Origin: Impatiens glandulifera
Taxonomy: Eukaryota; Streptophyta; Magnoliopsida; Ericales; Balsaminaceae
NCBI RefSeq assembly: GCF_907164915.1
Contig: NC_061865.1
Location: 55,758,587 to 55,822,586 of the forward strand
Length of the DNA: 64,000 nucleotides
Direction: 5' to 3'
This document shows, in pieces, positions 36,956 to 48,917 of this stretch (the first letter of the stretch is position 1; each line of letters starts with the position of its first letter). The position numbers and the translations under genes were made by a program. The notes under the pieces are model-generated. The model was not told where the DNA came from. It made no database searches and was given only the letters and a program-made list of their open reading frames with translations.

Positions 36956-39256
36956 CTATTTTTTTTGTCTTTTTTGTCCTATCTCTTCAACAACTTTGTC
37001 TGTTGTTCCTCCCTAATAAAATTTAATTAACATATAAAACACATTTCAAAAACTTAAATAAGACATTAAAATAGATAATAAAAAAAACAATTTATTTGAT
37101 CACAAAAAATTGAAAAAGTACCTCTTTAACAGCTTTGTTTGAAATTGATGATCATCCCTAATAAAATTTAATCAAATATATATAAACTTTTCAAATATCT
37201 AAATAAGACATTAAAATAGATTGAAAAAACAATTTATTTGATAAAAAAATTGAAAAAGTACCTCTTTAACAATTTTGTCTGAAATTGATGCTCCTCCCTT
37301 AACAAAATTTAATTTAATATATAAAACACGTTTCAAAGTTGAGCATAAAGATATCCAAAATATGTTTACCTGTTGAGTAATGAGTGATTGACTTGGATCA
37401 AACACTTTTATAATTGTAAAATTGTGTATTTTTTCTTGAGGTTGTAATCAGTAATTTTAACTTGGAACACATGTTTTCGCGATGACATTGATGATAACGG
37501 CAATGATAAATCTTTGTCACAACTCGGATGTAATTGTAACAAATCTAAAACAGTTAGATTAACTAACTTATTTACAACTCTATCAAAAAGCACAAATAGT
37601 GCAGCTCCTGACTCGTCACCAACCTCAATCTCTAATTTATATCTAAAATAGATACAAAATATATAATTAATGAAAAAACTAAATAGTTATAACTAAATAT
37701 ATGAATATAGTTTGTTAATGATCAAAGAGACAAAAATAAACACCTTGGAGTAGGATTTTTTGTAACTTTAACACATGAGTTGCAAAAAAAAACATCGCCC
37801 TCGAGCGTTACTTTTCTGCGACAATCATCACAAGAGTAGTAAAACCAACCATTGTAGTTGCATACATTATTGATTGTCGCTTCAACGGTACGTATACATT
37901 CCTGTTAACCAATAAACCAGTAAGATAACTATAAAAATATTGAAATACCAATTTTACCAACCTTGCTTTCCTCATTTGACAATAGGTTGTATAATTCCTC
38001 AATTGTGTGTCGATCTTTCATAATCTCATCTTGTAAAGACATCGAACTTTCAACAGTATCATCCAACAAACATACTTGAGATGGATGGACAGCAAATCTA
38101 CAATTAGTTGAGTAAATGTGGCACAAAAATAATAGTCATTAAAACAACAAATATTTAAACAAAGAGTATTGTTTAAAGAAAGACAATATCAACCTTTCTC
38201 GCATAGTCACCACCTCTGGAATCATTAGATTTTGAAAAACTTGTGTGGCCGTTGTTGATGAAAGGACATGATGACCTATTGAAAGCACATAAAAATGGTT
38301 AACACAAACATATTAAGACATAAACATATTTTTTTTACAATTCATACCTTGGTATAACTTGACAAGAAAGCCGGTCACAACTATTACGATAGGATCTTGG
38401 TTGTTAGATCCTTCAACAAATTCAAAATTTTCGGCTATGTTTCCCCATAAAGTTAGATTAATATCTTCTCCACTATAAAATAACACATAGAAAAGGTAAA
38501 AATTAAAATATTTAATAAATTAAAATATTTAATAGAGTAAAAAAAACAAAAGAACTCATTTAACTTATAGATTTATAAATGACCAACCTATCAAATTGAA
38601 GGTTTAAACCACGTTTTGCAACTGTGTTATATCCAGTTTTGCTAAAAGTCTTAGAGTCCAAACTGATAAGACGAGCTATAATAACTATAACATAAAAAAG
38701 GAAAATGTAAGTTAAAAACTAAATGAAAGACAATAGTTAATCAAAACACTACCTGTTAGTTGTGAGCAATTGTCACTTCTAGAAATAACCTCCTTGTAAT
38801 CAGAAAAATTAAATTTATATCTCGGAATATTTAGAATCTCAGAAAGTAGCTAAACAAAATTTTCAAAGAGTTTGGAACTGGTTTGTACTGAGCGTTTGAC
38901 TTGACAACTCGAAAATTTTGAAATATGTACATGTTACCCTCCTTTAATAAGTTTCGATGTCTTGGAACAAATTGACGATCGATGCTGACGTGAATAACCG
39001 CACCCTATAAATTACATGTTAGTTTGCACTAACATACATTAATATATAACAAAATATTAAACACACTTACCTCCTTGTCTATTAATAAGAAATCAACACT
39101 TAGCAATTCATTATTTTTTTTAGTATTTATTGCATCCCACATGTACATAACTCTTGCAACTAAATGTTTGTAGTTGCCATCCGTAGTCAAATCTAAAATT
39201 CCAATCCAATGGAGGCTTGTGTGTCCATTTTTTGATATTTTGATATGAATTGACAT
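36956..39256 (-). pseudogene. RPA1-like (RPA70) single-strand DNA-binding protein, damaged
   Basis: Exons by splice signals: 39256-39071, 39004-38753, 38675-38588, 38472-38348, 38275-38194, 38097-37962, 37901-37744, 37642-37370, then micro-exons 37297-37262, 37157-37122 and 37012-36956. The order of OB-fold regions follows RPA70: an N-terminal fold with VDFLLIDKEGAVIHVSI, DBD-B with GEDINLTLWGNIAENF, DBD-C with its zinc ribbon (WFYYSCDDCRRK, then FFCNSCVKV) and ALFVLFDRVVNKL. RPA70-like proteins bind single-stranded DNA; plant Helitrons often carry one. Two frameshifts are visible (about 38850, within exon 2 after NSLKIL; and about 37420, before KVFDPSQSLITQQ), and the middle micro-exon has a TGA. 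It is therefore likely a pseudogene, though most junctions and motifs are well kept. Confidence 0.72.
36985..37345 (-). repeat. 141-bp tandem repeat made of a micro-exon plus intron, about 2.6 copies
   Basis: CCCTAATAAAATTTAAT and equivalents recur with a 141-base period (about 37011, 37152, 37293 on the plus strand). On the minus strand each unit carries an acceptor (TTAG or TAAG), a 36-base exon GGxxGx...GTTAAAGAG and a donor GTACTTTTTC. The last unit's exon is shorter at the start and runs on to the stop codon TAG (36956-36958) through a Lys/Gln-rich end (GQKRQKK). Confidence 0.7.
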
Positions 39257-39299
39257 TATAATAGTTAGTATAAAATATAAACATAAAAATAAAATTTAA

Positions 39300-42200
39300 A
39301 ATAAAAAAAGTAAAAATAAAATTTAAAATAAAAATTTTTATATGTAAATATAGATTGAATAATAATAAAAAATTAAATATGAGAATATATTAAATATGAG
39401 AATAAAGACAAATATTATAAAATAATGAGAAATAATAAATATAATATATTTAAAAAAATTCTTTTATGATTAAAAATAAATATCTTGTATTAGCTTTTAA
39501 TAGATTCACCATCTTCTGTAAAAATAGTTATTTATTTTTATGAAAATTTAATATATTATTCAAAACATTTTTTATATAAAAACATTAAGAATATTTAAGT
39601 GAATAATTAGATTATTATAATGAACGAAAATATATGTGAAAAAATGACCAAATATTTAAAAATTAGATGCTATGAACATAAAAAACACATTTATTATAAA
39701 AAAAAGTATTTAAATATCATATGTTAATAATAATAATAAATTATTAATATAATATGAATATATTAAAAATGAGAATAAAGATAAATATTGAAAAATAATG
39801 GGAAATAATAAATAATTAATTGAATGTTATAATAATATTTCAAAAAAAATTATTTATTTCTTTTGTGATTAAAAATAAATATTATTAAATATATTAAACT
39901 TTATCATGTGAAATTGTTTGGAATAGAAAAAAAATCTTATACTCAAAAGATAGAGATCATCTTTTTTCAACTAATAAAACTATATGTATTTAAAAAAATT
40001 AAATATATTTAACCTAAAAAATAAATTTTATTTTATTAAATCATAAAATATAGTCATTACTCATACTTTGACTCAAAAGAAGGATGAATATTATATTGGA
40101 TAACTTCAACTAAAGTAATTTTAAAAATATTTAGATTGAATAATAATAAAAAGATTATTAATATAATATAAATATATTAAATATGACAAATATTATAAAA
40201 TAATATGAATAATAAATTAATTAATTAAACGTTATAATAAGTAATAATAATATTTAAAAAAAAATTGGAGAATAGAAAAAAAAATATTTTGCTAAGAATA
40301 AAGAGATTATATGTATTTAAATTTTTTATTTTATTAATTAGTCATAAAATTTAATCAAAAGATAGGACGTTGTTGCAGCGGCATGAAATGATCAAATTCC
40401 TGGAAAAAACAATGAACAATAGATTGGTGAAACATAACATATTACCAATTTAATTATTGAATGAAATAATGATGTTGATAGAGAAATTGATGTTAATATA
40501 ATTTAATTATTACTCACTTTAACCAAGATGGAATTCAAAAGATAGGACGTTGTTGCAGCGACCTGAAATGATCAAATTCCTGGAAAAAACAACAATGAAT
40601 AATAGATTGGTGAAACATAACATATTACCAATTTAATTATTGAATGAAATAATGATGTTGATAGAGAAATTGATGTTAATATAATTTAATTACTACTCAT
40701 TTTAACCAAGATGGAATTCAAAAGATATAATGTTGTTGTAATTGCCTAAAATGATAAAATTTGTGAAAAAATGACCAAATATTTAAAAATTAAATGTTAT
40801 GGACATAACAAACACATTTATTTATAAAAAAAAGTATTTATATCTCATATGTTAATAATAATAATAAATTATTAATATAATATGAATATATTAAAAATGA
40901 GAATAAAGATAAATATTGAAAAATAATGGGAAATAATAAATAATTAATTGAATGTTATAATAATATTTCAAAAAAATTTATTTATTTCTTTTGTGATTAA
41001 AAATAAATATTATTAAATACATTAAACTTTATCATGTGAAATTGTTTGGAATAGAAAAAAAGTCATATACTCAAAAGATAGAGATCATCTTTTTTTAACT
41101 AATAAAACTATATGTATTTAAAAAAATTAAATATATTTAATCTAAAAAATTATTTTTATTTTATTAAATCATAAAATATAGTCATTACTCCTACTTTGAC
41201 TCAAAAGAAGGATGAATATTATATTGGATAACTTCAACTAAAGTAATTTTAAAAATATTTAGACTGAATAATAATAAAAAGATTATTAATATAATATAAA
41301 TATATTAAATATGACAAATATTATAAAATAATATGAATAATAAATTAATTAATTAAACGTTATAATAAGTAATAATAATATTTAAAAAAAAATTGGAGAA
41401 TAGAAAAAAAAAATATTATGCTAAGAATAAAGAGATTATATGTATTTAAATTTTTTATTTTATTAATTAGTCATAAAATTTGATCAAAAGATAGGACGTT
41501 GTTGCAGCTTCCTGAAATGATCAAATTCCTGGAAAAAAAACAATGAACAATAGATTGGTGAAACATAACATATTACCAATTTAATTATTGAATGAAATAA
41601 TGATGTTGATAGAGAAGTTGATGTTAATATAATTTAATTATTACTCATTTTAACCAAGATGAAATTCAAAAGATAGGACGTTGTTGCAACGGCCTGAAAT
41701 GATCAAATTCCTGGAAAAAAAATAATGAACAATAGATTGGTGAAACATAACATATTACCAATTTAATTATTGAATGGAATAATGATGTTGATAGAGAAAT
41801 TGATGTTAATATAATTTAATTATTACTCACTTTAACCAAGATGGAATTCAAAAGATAGAATGTTGTTGCTGTTGCCTAAAATGATAAAATTCCTGAGAAA
41901 AAAAGCAAAGCAGTGAAAGCTGCAAAAGGAGACCGAATAGGAAGAATATCACTCTTCTCTCTTAAATTGAACATTGTTGATGTAAAATTATTTATAGAAA
42001 AACAAATATTTAGATGAAAAAGAAGATAAAAAGTTGGGTTGATTTATTATATTGATTTAAGTGTAACTTTGCAGTTACACTGTTTATGTTTTTCATAATT
42101 ATTGTTTTTGTGTTAAATTTTATAATTATTATAATATGATAACTGAAAGTTAAGTTTTATATTATAATTAATATAATATAATAACTGAAAGTTAAATTTT

Positions 42201-43110
42201 ATAATTAATATAATATATAATTGAAATTCTTAATTTTATTGTAGGTTTTAATGTTTTATAATTAGTATTTAATGCTAAACATGATAACTACATTTTTTTT
42301 CTATTTAGATTGAATAATAATAAAAAGATTATTAATATAATATAAATATATTAAATATGACAAATATTATAAAATAATATGAATAATAAATTAATTAATT
42401 AAACGTTAATAATATTTAAAAAAAAATTGGAGAATAGAAAAAAAAAATATTATGCTAAGAATAAAGAGATTATATGTATTTAAATTTTTTATTTTATTAA
42501 TTAGTCATAAAATTTAATCAAAAGATAGGACGTTGTTGCAGCTTCCTGAAATGATCAAATTCCTGGAAAAAAAAACAATGAACAATAGATTGGTGAAACA
42601 TAACATATTACTAATTTAATTATTGAATGAAATAATGATGTTGATAGAGAAATTGATGTTAATATAATTTAATTATTACTCACTTTAACCAAGATGGAAT
42701 TCAAAAGATAGGACGTTGTTGCAGCGGCCTGAAATGATCAAATTCCTGGAAAAAAAACAATGACCAATAGATTGGTGAAACATAATATATTACCAATTTA
42801 ATTATTGAATGAAATAATGACGTTGATAGAGAAATTGATGTTAATATAATTTAATTATTATTCACTTTAACCAAGATGGAATTCAAAAGATAGAATGTTG
42901 TTGTTGCCTAAAATGATAAAATTCCTGAGAAAAAAAAAGCAAAATAGTGAAAGCCGCAAAAGGAGACCGAATAGGCAGAATATCACTCTTCTCTCTTAAA
43001 TTGAACCTTGTTGATGTAAAATTATTTATAGGAAAACAAATATTTAGATGGAAAAAAAGATGAAAAGTTGGGTTGATTTATTATATCGATTTAATTGCAG
43101 TTACACTGTT
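39300..43110. repeat. Higher-order tandem repeat inside the Helitron
   Basis: A monomer of 180-183 bp starting GATAGGACGTTGTTGCAGC is found at 40361, 40541 and (shortened) 40724; 41490, 41672 and 41854; 42524, 42707 and 42889. The triplets recur with a super-period of about 1130 then 1035 bp, each preceded by an AT-rich leader (TTGAATAATAATAAAAAG..., about 40135, 41263, 42308). The stretch beginning near 39630 also recurs near 40769, and GCAAAAGGAGACCGAATAGG recurs at about 41922 and 42957. On the minus strand each monomer has a pyrimidine tract plus CCAG, about 56 bases, and a GTTAAAG donor-like site, so the monomers resemble exon-intron units. No coding function is proposed. Confidence 0.75.
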
Positions 43111-43690
43111 TATGTTTTTCATAATTATTGTTTTTGTGTTAAATTTTATAATTATTATAATATGATAACTGAAAATTAAGTTTTATATTATAATTAATAT
43201 AATATAATAAATGAAAGTTAAATTTTATAATTAATATAATATATAATTGAAATTCTTAATTTTATTGTAAGTTTTAATGTTTTATAATTAGTATTTAATG
43301 CTAAACATGATAACTATATTTTTTTTCTATTTTATAATTAATATAATGGGATAACGGAAAGTTACATTTTATAATTAATATAATATATATTTGAAATTCT
43401 TGATTTTATTGCAGGTTAAGTTTTATATTATAATTAATATAATATGATAACTGAAAGTTAAATTTTATAATTAATATAATATATAATTTAAATTATTAAT
43501 TTTATTGTAGGTTTTAATATTTTAATGTTAAACATGATAAATTTTTTTCTATTTTATAATTAATATAATGGAATAACTAAAAGTTACATTTTATAATTAA
43601 TATAATATATATTTGAAATTTTTGATTTTATTGCAGGTTTTAATGTTTTATAATTAGTATTTAATGCTAAACTCAATTAATATAGATAAA
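42110..43690. repeat. AT-rich tandem repeats near the Helitron 5' end
   Basis: The phrase ATAACTGAAAGTTAAATTTTATAATTAATATAAT, in whole or part, followed by GGTTTTAATGTTTTATAATTAG, recurs some five or six times between about 42120 and 43670 in two clusters. Non-coding. Confidence 0.65.
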
Positions 43691-43937
43691 TATTTGGTTT
43701 AATGTGTATATGTAAAATATTAAATTTTAATATATTTTAATAATAATTATAACATTAATATATATATACAAATTAAAATTAATTAATATATTTAGGAAAG
43801 AAAAACAATTCATAAATAAAGAGAGAGAAATATGAAAAAATACCTTTGTGATATGAGAATTATTTTGGAGAGAGCGTGAAGTACACCCTCAACATTTCAA
43901 ATTAAGCGTTATTAGATATATATAGATTATTTTAGTT

Positions 43938-43996
43938 AGACTCGTGATGTAATAAACCCGTTATGATTTTATTTTATATTATTATATCACGAGTCT
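43938..43996. repeat. 17-bp inverted repeat just outside the Helitron 5' end
   Basis: AGACTCGTGATGTAATA (43938-43954) and TATTATATCACGAGTCT (43980-43996) are reverse complements with one mismatch, around a 25-base spacer. It begins 12 bases outside the Helitron terminus and belongs to the host DNA or to an older element. Confidence 0.7.
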
Positions 43997-44049
43997 AAGC
44001 CCATGCTCCAATCAAAACTCATTCGGGTCACCATAATCTTAGTTAGTTA

Positions 44050-45085
44050 GGTTGTTTTTTCCTAAGAAACAAAATTGTTGTTTACATTGAATTTAATAGT
44101 TAAGGCTTCAGAAAAAAAAATTAGATGAAGGGTTGGAGAAATCAACTACGTAGGTAATTATTTGATGATTTTATTTAATTTTCTTTGGAAGTGTTTTTAT
44201 ATATATATATATTTTGGGGGGAGAATGTGTTTTTGAAGTGTGTTTGAAGGTATTAGATAGGCTGGCAATTTACCTAAGTTTTAGGTTGGCGGGTTCAGGT
44301 TGACAGGTTAACGGGTTCAACGATTCTAACATAAATATGACCTGTTTAATAATTCGGGTCAAAAATCTCTAACTTGAAACTGACCTATTTATTTGTGTTT
44401 GACCTGAACCTGACCCGTTTGACCTTTTTGACCCGATTTACTTAACTTAACTCGAACCAAATCCGATGTAATTAATTCATATCTCTCTATTTCAAATTAA
44501 AATGACATCAATACAAAATAAAAGTGAAGTTAAATCACAAATTCACTTATACAAAATTTTACAAAAGAAAATGAGTGAGTGACTAAAAAAAATAACACAA
44601 AACTCAACAAAAGAAATTTTAAACGAGTTATCGGGTCTACTTTGGGTCGTGTCAGGTCGACCCGATTTTGACCTATTTATTAATCAGGTTAAACAGGTCG
44701 ACCTGATTTTGACCCGAACAAAAAAATACATAACCATAACCTGATTTTTTCGTAATCGGTCCGGGTCGTATTTTCGTGTCGTGTCCAAAATGGTCAGTCC
44801 TAGTATTAAACTTACAATGCGATGATTATTTTAAGGTTTACAAGAAAATTTAAATTTTCCTTAATAATTGAAAATATATTGTAGATCATAAATGGTCTCT
44901 TTTGCAAGACTTGACTTAAAAGTGAAGTAATCAGTATCATACAATTTAAATTTGGATCTTTAAATTTAAGTTGTTTGATTTATTAGTGAAAACTTGAGGT
45001 TATTTTAACTTGATTTGCCACGTCAATATGTGGAAAATTGGTCGAAATCATAACTAGTGGTCTTAAGGAGACTTTGACTTGACAC
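44050..45085. repeat. RLP-cluster spacer module, copy 3, interrupted by a hAT-like element
   Basis: Matches 21180-21830 on both sides of the insertion at 44258-44802: AATAGTTAAGGCTTCAGAAAA to the left, and GATGATTATTTTAAGGTTTAC followed by TGTGGAAAATTGG to the right. Confidence 0.65.
44258..44802. mobile_element. hAT-like non-autonomous element rich in GGGTCGACCCG words, 545 bp
   Basis: The left end TAGGCTGGCAATTT and the right end read inward, TAGGACTGACCATTT, are imperfect terminal inverted repeats. The flanks GTATTAGA (44250-44257) and GTATTAAA (44803-44810) form an 8-bp target duplication with one mismatch. The interior repeats CAGGTTGACAGG, GACCCGTTTGACC and GGGTCGTGTC. The spacer homologues at 21.4 and 62.9 kb lack it, giving an empty site. 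No transposase. Confidence 0.65.
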
Positions 45086-48000
45086 ATTTTGTCATTGGCA
45101 ATCTGATCGAATATTGGTTACCGTTCGTATCGGTCAAAATTCGGTCCAACAGGACGTTTCGATCGAAAATCCAAACCGAAAATTTCAGGTTCAAAAGTTT
45201 CCATTATCAAGATTGGATATGTTGTGCAACATCTTCTCTCTCGTTCGGCAACCTTGATCTACAATTTCCGCATCAAGACTCTATCTGTTTCTATAGAGTA
45301 TTGCAAAAATTAAAGATCCCTCATTCCTCGCCATTGGTAAGTTGTATAACTAAGTGCCTTTACTTTTTGTGATTTGATTATTTTTTCATTTATCACCGGT
45401 TGGAAAATTCCTGCAAGGAGGTGGAAAGAATAAAATTATTCAGAATAATTTGAAGAAGACGATAATTAAAAGAATGCCAAAATTAGTTAGCTTATGATTT
45501 CTATGAACTGGTATTTAGTTTTATACAATTTATTTACTAATATATTTAAATTAACTTTTTTTTAGAAAATTTAACATAGATCTTCATTTTTATATTTCTC
45601 TTCTTGTTAATTTCATAGCTTTTCTGTACATACAAAAATGAATCCGAGAGAAAGAAGTGAAGCATGTGGAAATATGATGGCTAGGTAATATAAATGAGAA
45701 CAAACATTAATTAACATCCAAATGTTAACATGCATATATCTGTTTAAAACCGAACACATATTGTAGAGCAAATTTCCAATCTCAATATCAGGGAGATCTA
45801 TAGGACATACACTAACAAGCAATGCATTTATGGATTCGACTTCGGAACCGTTCCGATGTGATCAATTTTTCGTAAGGTATTGAATAGTATTCGCGTGGGA
45901 TAAAGTAACAACAAAAACTTTGAGGAATGTACCTTGAGGTGCATGCCTTCAATTTATATATTATATTATACATATATGTAATTTTTTAAATGGATTAAAT
46001 TAATTATTACCTAGATATATATTTATGCAACTTCACTAAAGGAGAAATACATTTTTTTTTCTTTCAATACAAAGACTTGATTTGGCCACATAAATGTGTG
46101 GAAAATATGTAAATCATAATTAATAGTCCAACAGTATGTCGAAAACTATCGATGCCAGTTGTTTTCAAGAAGACTTTGACTTGGCACATTTTTTTTAATT
46201 ATGATTTGTTTTGGGAAAAAAAGTTAACACAATGGTTAAGGCTGCTCAACTAACCTAATAAAAGCGTTATCCAATGAGTCCATACATGAACAATTTCAAA
46301 CTGCAATTTTTTATGTTATTTGTAATATTTTGAAAGGTAGCCTATGCATTTTTGACCCTATTACATACATCACATTGTTTTGATACAAATTCAAGTGTAG
46401 GAGGAAATAGATCTTTAGAAATATCCTCATCTCTTGCATGTATTATTTCAGACTAATCAGATGCACAAATGGTTAGGTCGTCTTTATATAACAATAATTC
46501 TTATTAAACTGCAATTCATTATTTGGAATAAGAGACAGACTAATAAAGTAATTACTTGATCAAGCAATTCATTAATTGGGAGAATCGTGACAGAACAAGA
46601 TTTGTACAGCTAGAACATCATTCATCTTTACACAAAGGTCATTCATCATTCTCCTATGTATTTTGATGGGTTTTTTTGGATTATATTAAACTTATATTTT
46701 CTTTTGATATGGTTTTGTCTTTATTTATTTAAACAGGAATTTAAAATTAATTTATGAAGTTTATCTAAAAAATTTATAGCTAATAATTAACTACCGTATA
46801 TAGTCAAGTTAAATAGTAGTTGTACATATTTTCTCATTAAAAATTTCCATATAAATGATTAATCCACTTGACTTTAACTTCACTTCAATTTAATTTTAGG
46901 TAAACTTTCAATTTTGAGTCTTTGACTCATAAATGATGAGGCCCACGACTTTGAGCTGTGACCCATTTCTCGTAAACTTTGACAAAAGAAAGAGCTATAT
47001 GGGCCGATTGGCCCTATGTCCATTTTTTATTTTATTTTATTCATTTTTTTTTTATTATTATTATACTTTAAATATAACTTGAACATTTTAAAAATAATTA
47101 AACCAAAAAATAAATAATTTTTAAAATAATAATTTTAACCAAAAACAATTTTCTTATTTCGTTTAGGGCATGTTGAGCTCATTTTAAACATTTAATTTAC
47201 TCATTTTTGTTTATAATTGGGCTAAAAACTCTAAAAAGAAAAAAAAAAATTGTATGTTGATTTATTATAGTTATAAAATTAATTTATGAATATAATAAAA
47301 TTGTAATTCCTTTTTTAAAATGTCTTCTCATTTCTCAGGTTTAAAACAACTAATGTAAATAATTATTATTCTTAAAATTTAAGTTTTAGGATTCAGGTTA
47401 GACATTTTAGACCGGATATGAGTTCATGAAAATAAACAAATTAAAATAAGTGTAAAATATTTAAAAAAAAAAATTAAAAGTATAGACAATTTTTAACGGA
47501 CACGTGAGACATAACATCAAAGTCTTTTCTCATATGTAATCAAACACCGAATCTTCCCCCAATCCTCCCCCAATCAGGGTTTTCAGGAATTTTTGGTTAA
47601 ATCTTTTGATAAATCAAGAAGGTCTAACATAATTTTATCGGTATTTTTTGAAACAAATTTTATTATTAATCTATGAATTTAATTAAAAAAATTATTGTTA
47701 ATAATTAGATACTACCTCCACTCATTCGAATCAGGCAATTTCTTAATATATAAAATTATTTTGTTTTATATTGTGAATTTATTCTAATAAATAAATAAAA
47801 GTTATATATTTTTTAAATAATAATATATAAATAGAATTATATGTATTTATTAAAATAATTAATTTTTAAAAAAATTGAAAATAATTTTTTTTTATAATAA
47901 ATTTATTAAGATTGTGACATCGCTTCTTATGTTGAAGCTTAGGAATTAGGGTATGATTCTAGTTCTCATTAATTCAAAAATAAAAATAATAAAAAATATG

Positions 48001-48909
48001 TCTAATATCTTAAAGTGATTTTCGACTCGATAATTTTCGCTCATAATTTACCTCCTTTTGAATCCCTGGTGGGATGGAGAATCAAAATGATAGACTAAAC
48101 TAGACTCTAACTTAATATCGATTTCTAAATTGTGTGGCTTACCTTTCTCTTAACCTCGTAAAATGAACGAGAGAATGCCTTTCTCAGAAATCATCTCGTC
48201 TAAAGTGAGGTGTAGAACCGAAAATAAAATTTAATAATATCGCTCTAATTTTGATTTTTAGAGTCGCCACTAATTTACTCTTTAAAAACTTGAGAAAATA
48301 AATTTATTTTGCATTCTCGAACGCGAATGAAATAGATTTTAATCAAAATTTGGTATTTGGTTACTCGTGAAAAAGGGGTTTCGGCGCTATGTCTCACGTG
48401 CTCATCAGATGATGACCTTTATTATAAACTATTGGTCATTTATATAAAATATTTTTTTTAGACTTCGTTTGTTAATTAAACCTTGTAAATGCATCTAAGA
48501 ATAAATTCAAACATAAACATGCGACTAAAATTTTGTATCAATCTTATCCTAAAACATGTGTCTAATACCGCGATTACATGTTTTTTTATACCAATACAGA
48601 CAAGCCAAACAAATTAATAATACAAACGTCCAATTTCTCTTATGACTAAACATCAAAACTGTAAGCGCTTAATTCTTCATTTATAGTCTTAGAAAAGTGC
48701 TCCAAATATCCGATCAACATAACATTAACGTTGCAATAACTAAGCATCAAAACCAATCATCATTCATATACTACCAAATTTCGTAAGTCATGTTATAGCT
48801 TGAATCAGACATTCACAAACTTACCAACATCTTTCAGCATAATAATAATAATTAATAAGTCAACTCAGAGTAATTTGTACTCACTAATAATTAACTTTGA
48901 TCTCTCTTC
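45086..48909. other. Intergenic and upstream region of RLP copy 2; no gene seen
   Basis: Around 45410-45480 the phrase TTATTCAGAATAATTTGAAG(A)AAGACGAT matches 63440-63475. A partial spacer module lies near 46060-46200 (AATGTGTGGAAAATATGTAAATC). Near 48205-48290, AGAACCGAAAATAAAATTT and TTTTTAGAGTCGCCACTAATTT resemble a widespread plant repeat, probably an LTR-retrotransposon remnant. Open frames at 45079-45372 and 45613-45822 have no recognisable family and are absent from the homologous spacers, so I do not call them genes. Confidence 0.5.
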
Positions 48910-48917
48910 TATAAATA
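48910..48917 (+). promoter_or_regulatory. Candidate TATA box of RLP copy 2
   Basis: TATAAATA in the same conserved context as in copy 1, 107 bases before the ATG. Copy 2 has an extra stretch (AAATCTCTTCTTCTTAATTT) in the leader. Confidence 0.55.

Larger units (their letters stand above)
36412..43926 (-). mobile_element. Helitron, 7515 bp, non-autonomous, carrying an RPA1-like gene
   Basis: Read on the minus strand, the element starts TCTATATATATCTAATAACG (43926 downward), with host A before it. It ends with a stem-loop CCCGTACAACGTAGGG followed about 7 bases later by CTAG (36415-36412), with host T after it. TC...hairpin...CTRR between A and T is the Helitron signature. The 199-bp element at 63725-63923 has matching termini (shared GCTTAATTT near the 5' end, ATACTAG at the 3' end). 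The spacer homologue at about 19970-19990 (CATTAATACAAATTATAC) resembles the joined flanks of an empty site. The RPA1-like gene inside runs in the same direction, as in plant Helitrons. I found no Rep/helicase, so mobilisation would need an enzyme in trans. Confidence 0.72.

Noticed and set aside
40361..43000. CRISPR-like regular repeats
   Set aside because: Regular spacing of about 180 bp comes from whole-monomer tandem duplication inside a plant Helitron; there are no short repeats with unique spacers.
45079..45372. 97-codon open frame on the plus strand
   Set aside because: No family resemblance; the homologous spacer near 63.3 kb does not keep the frame, and it lies in CGGT-word repeat sequence.
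45613..45822. 69-codon open frame on the minus strand
   Set aside because: Low-complexity hydrophobic translation in an AT-rich spacer; no supporting splice or promoter context.
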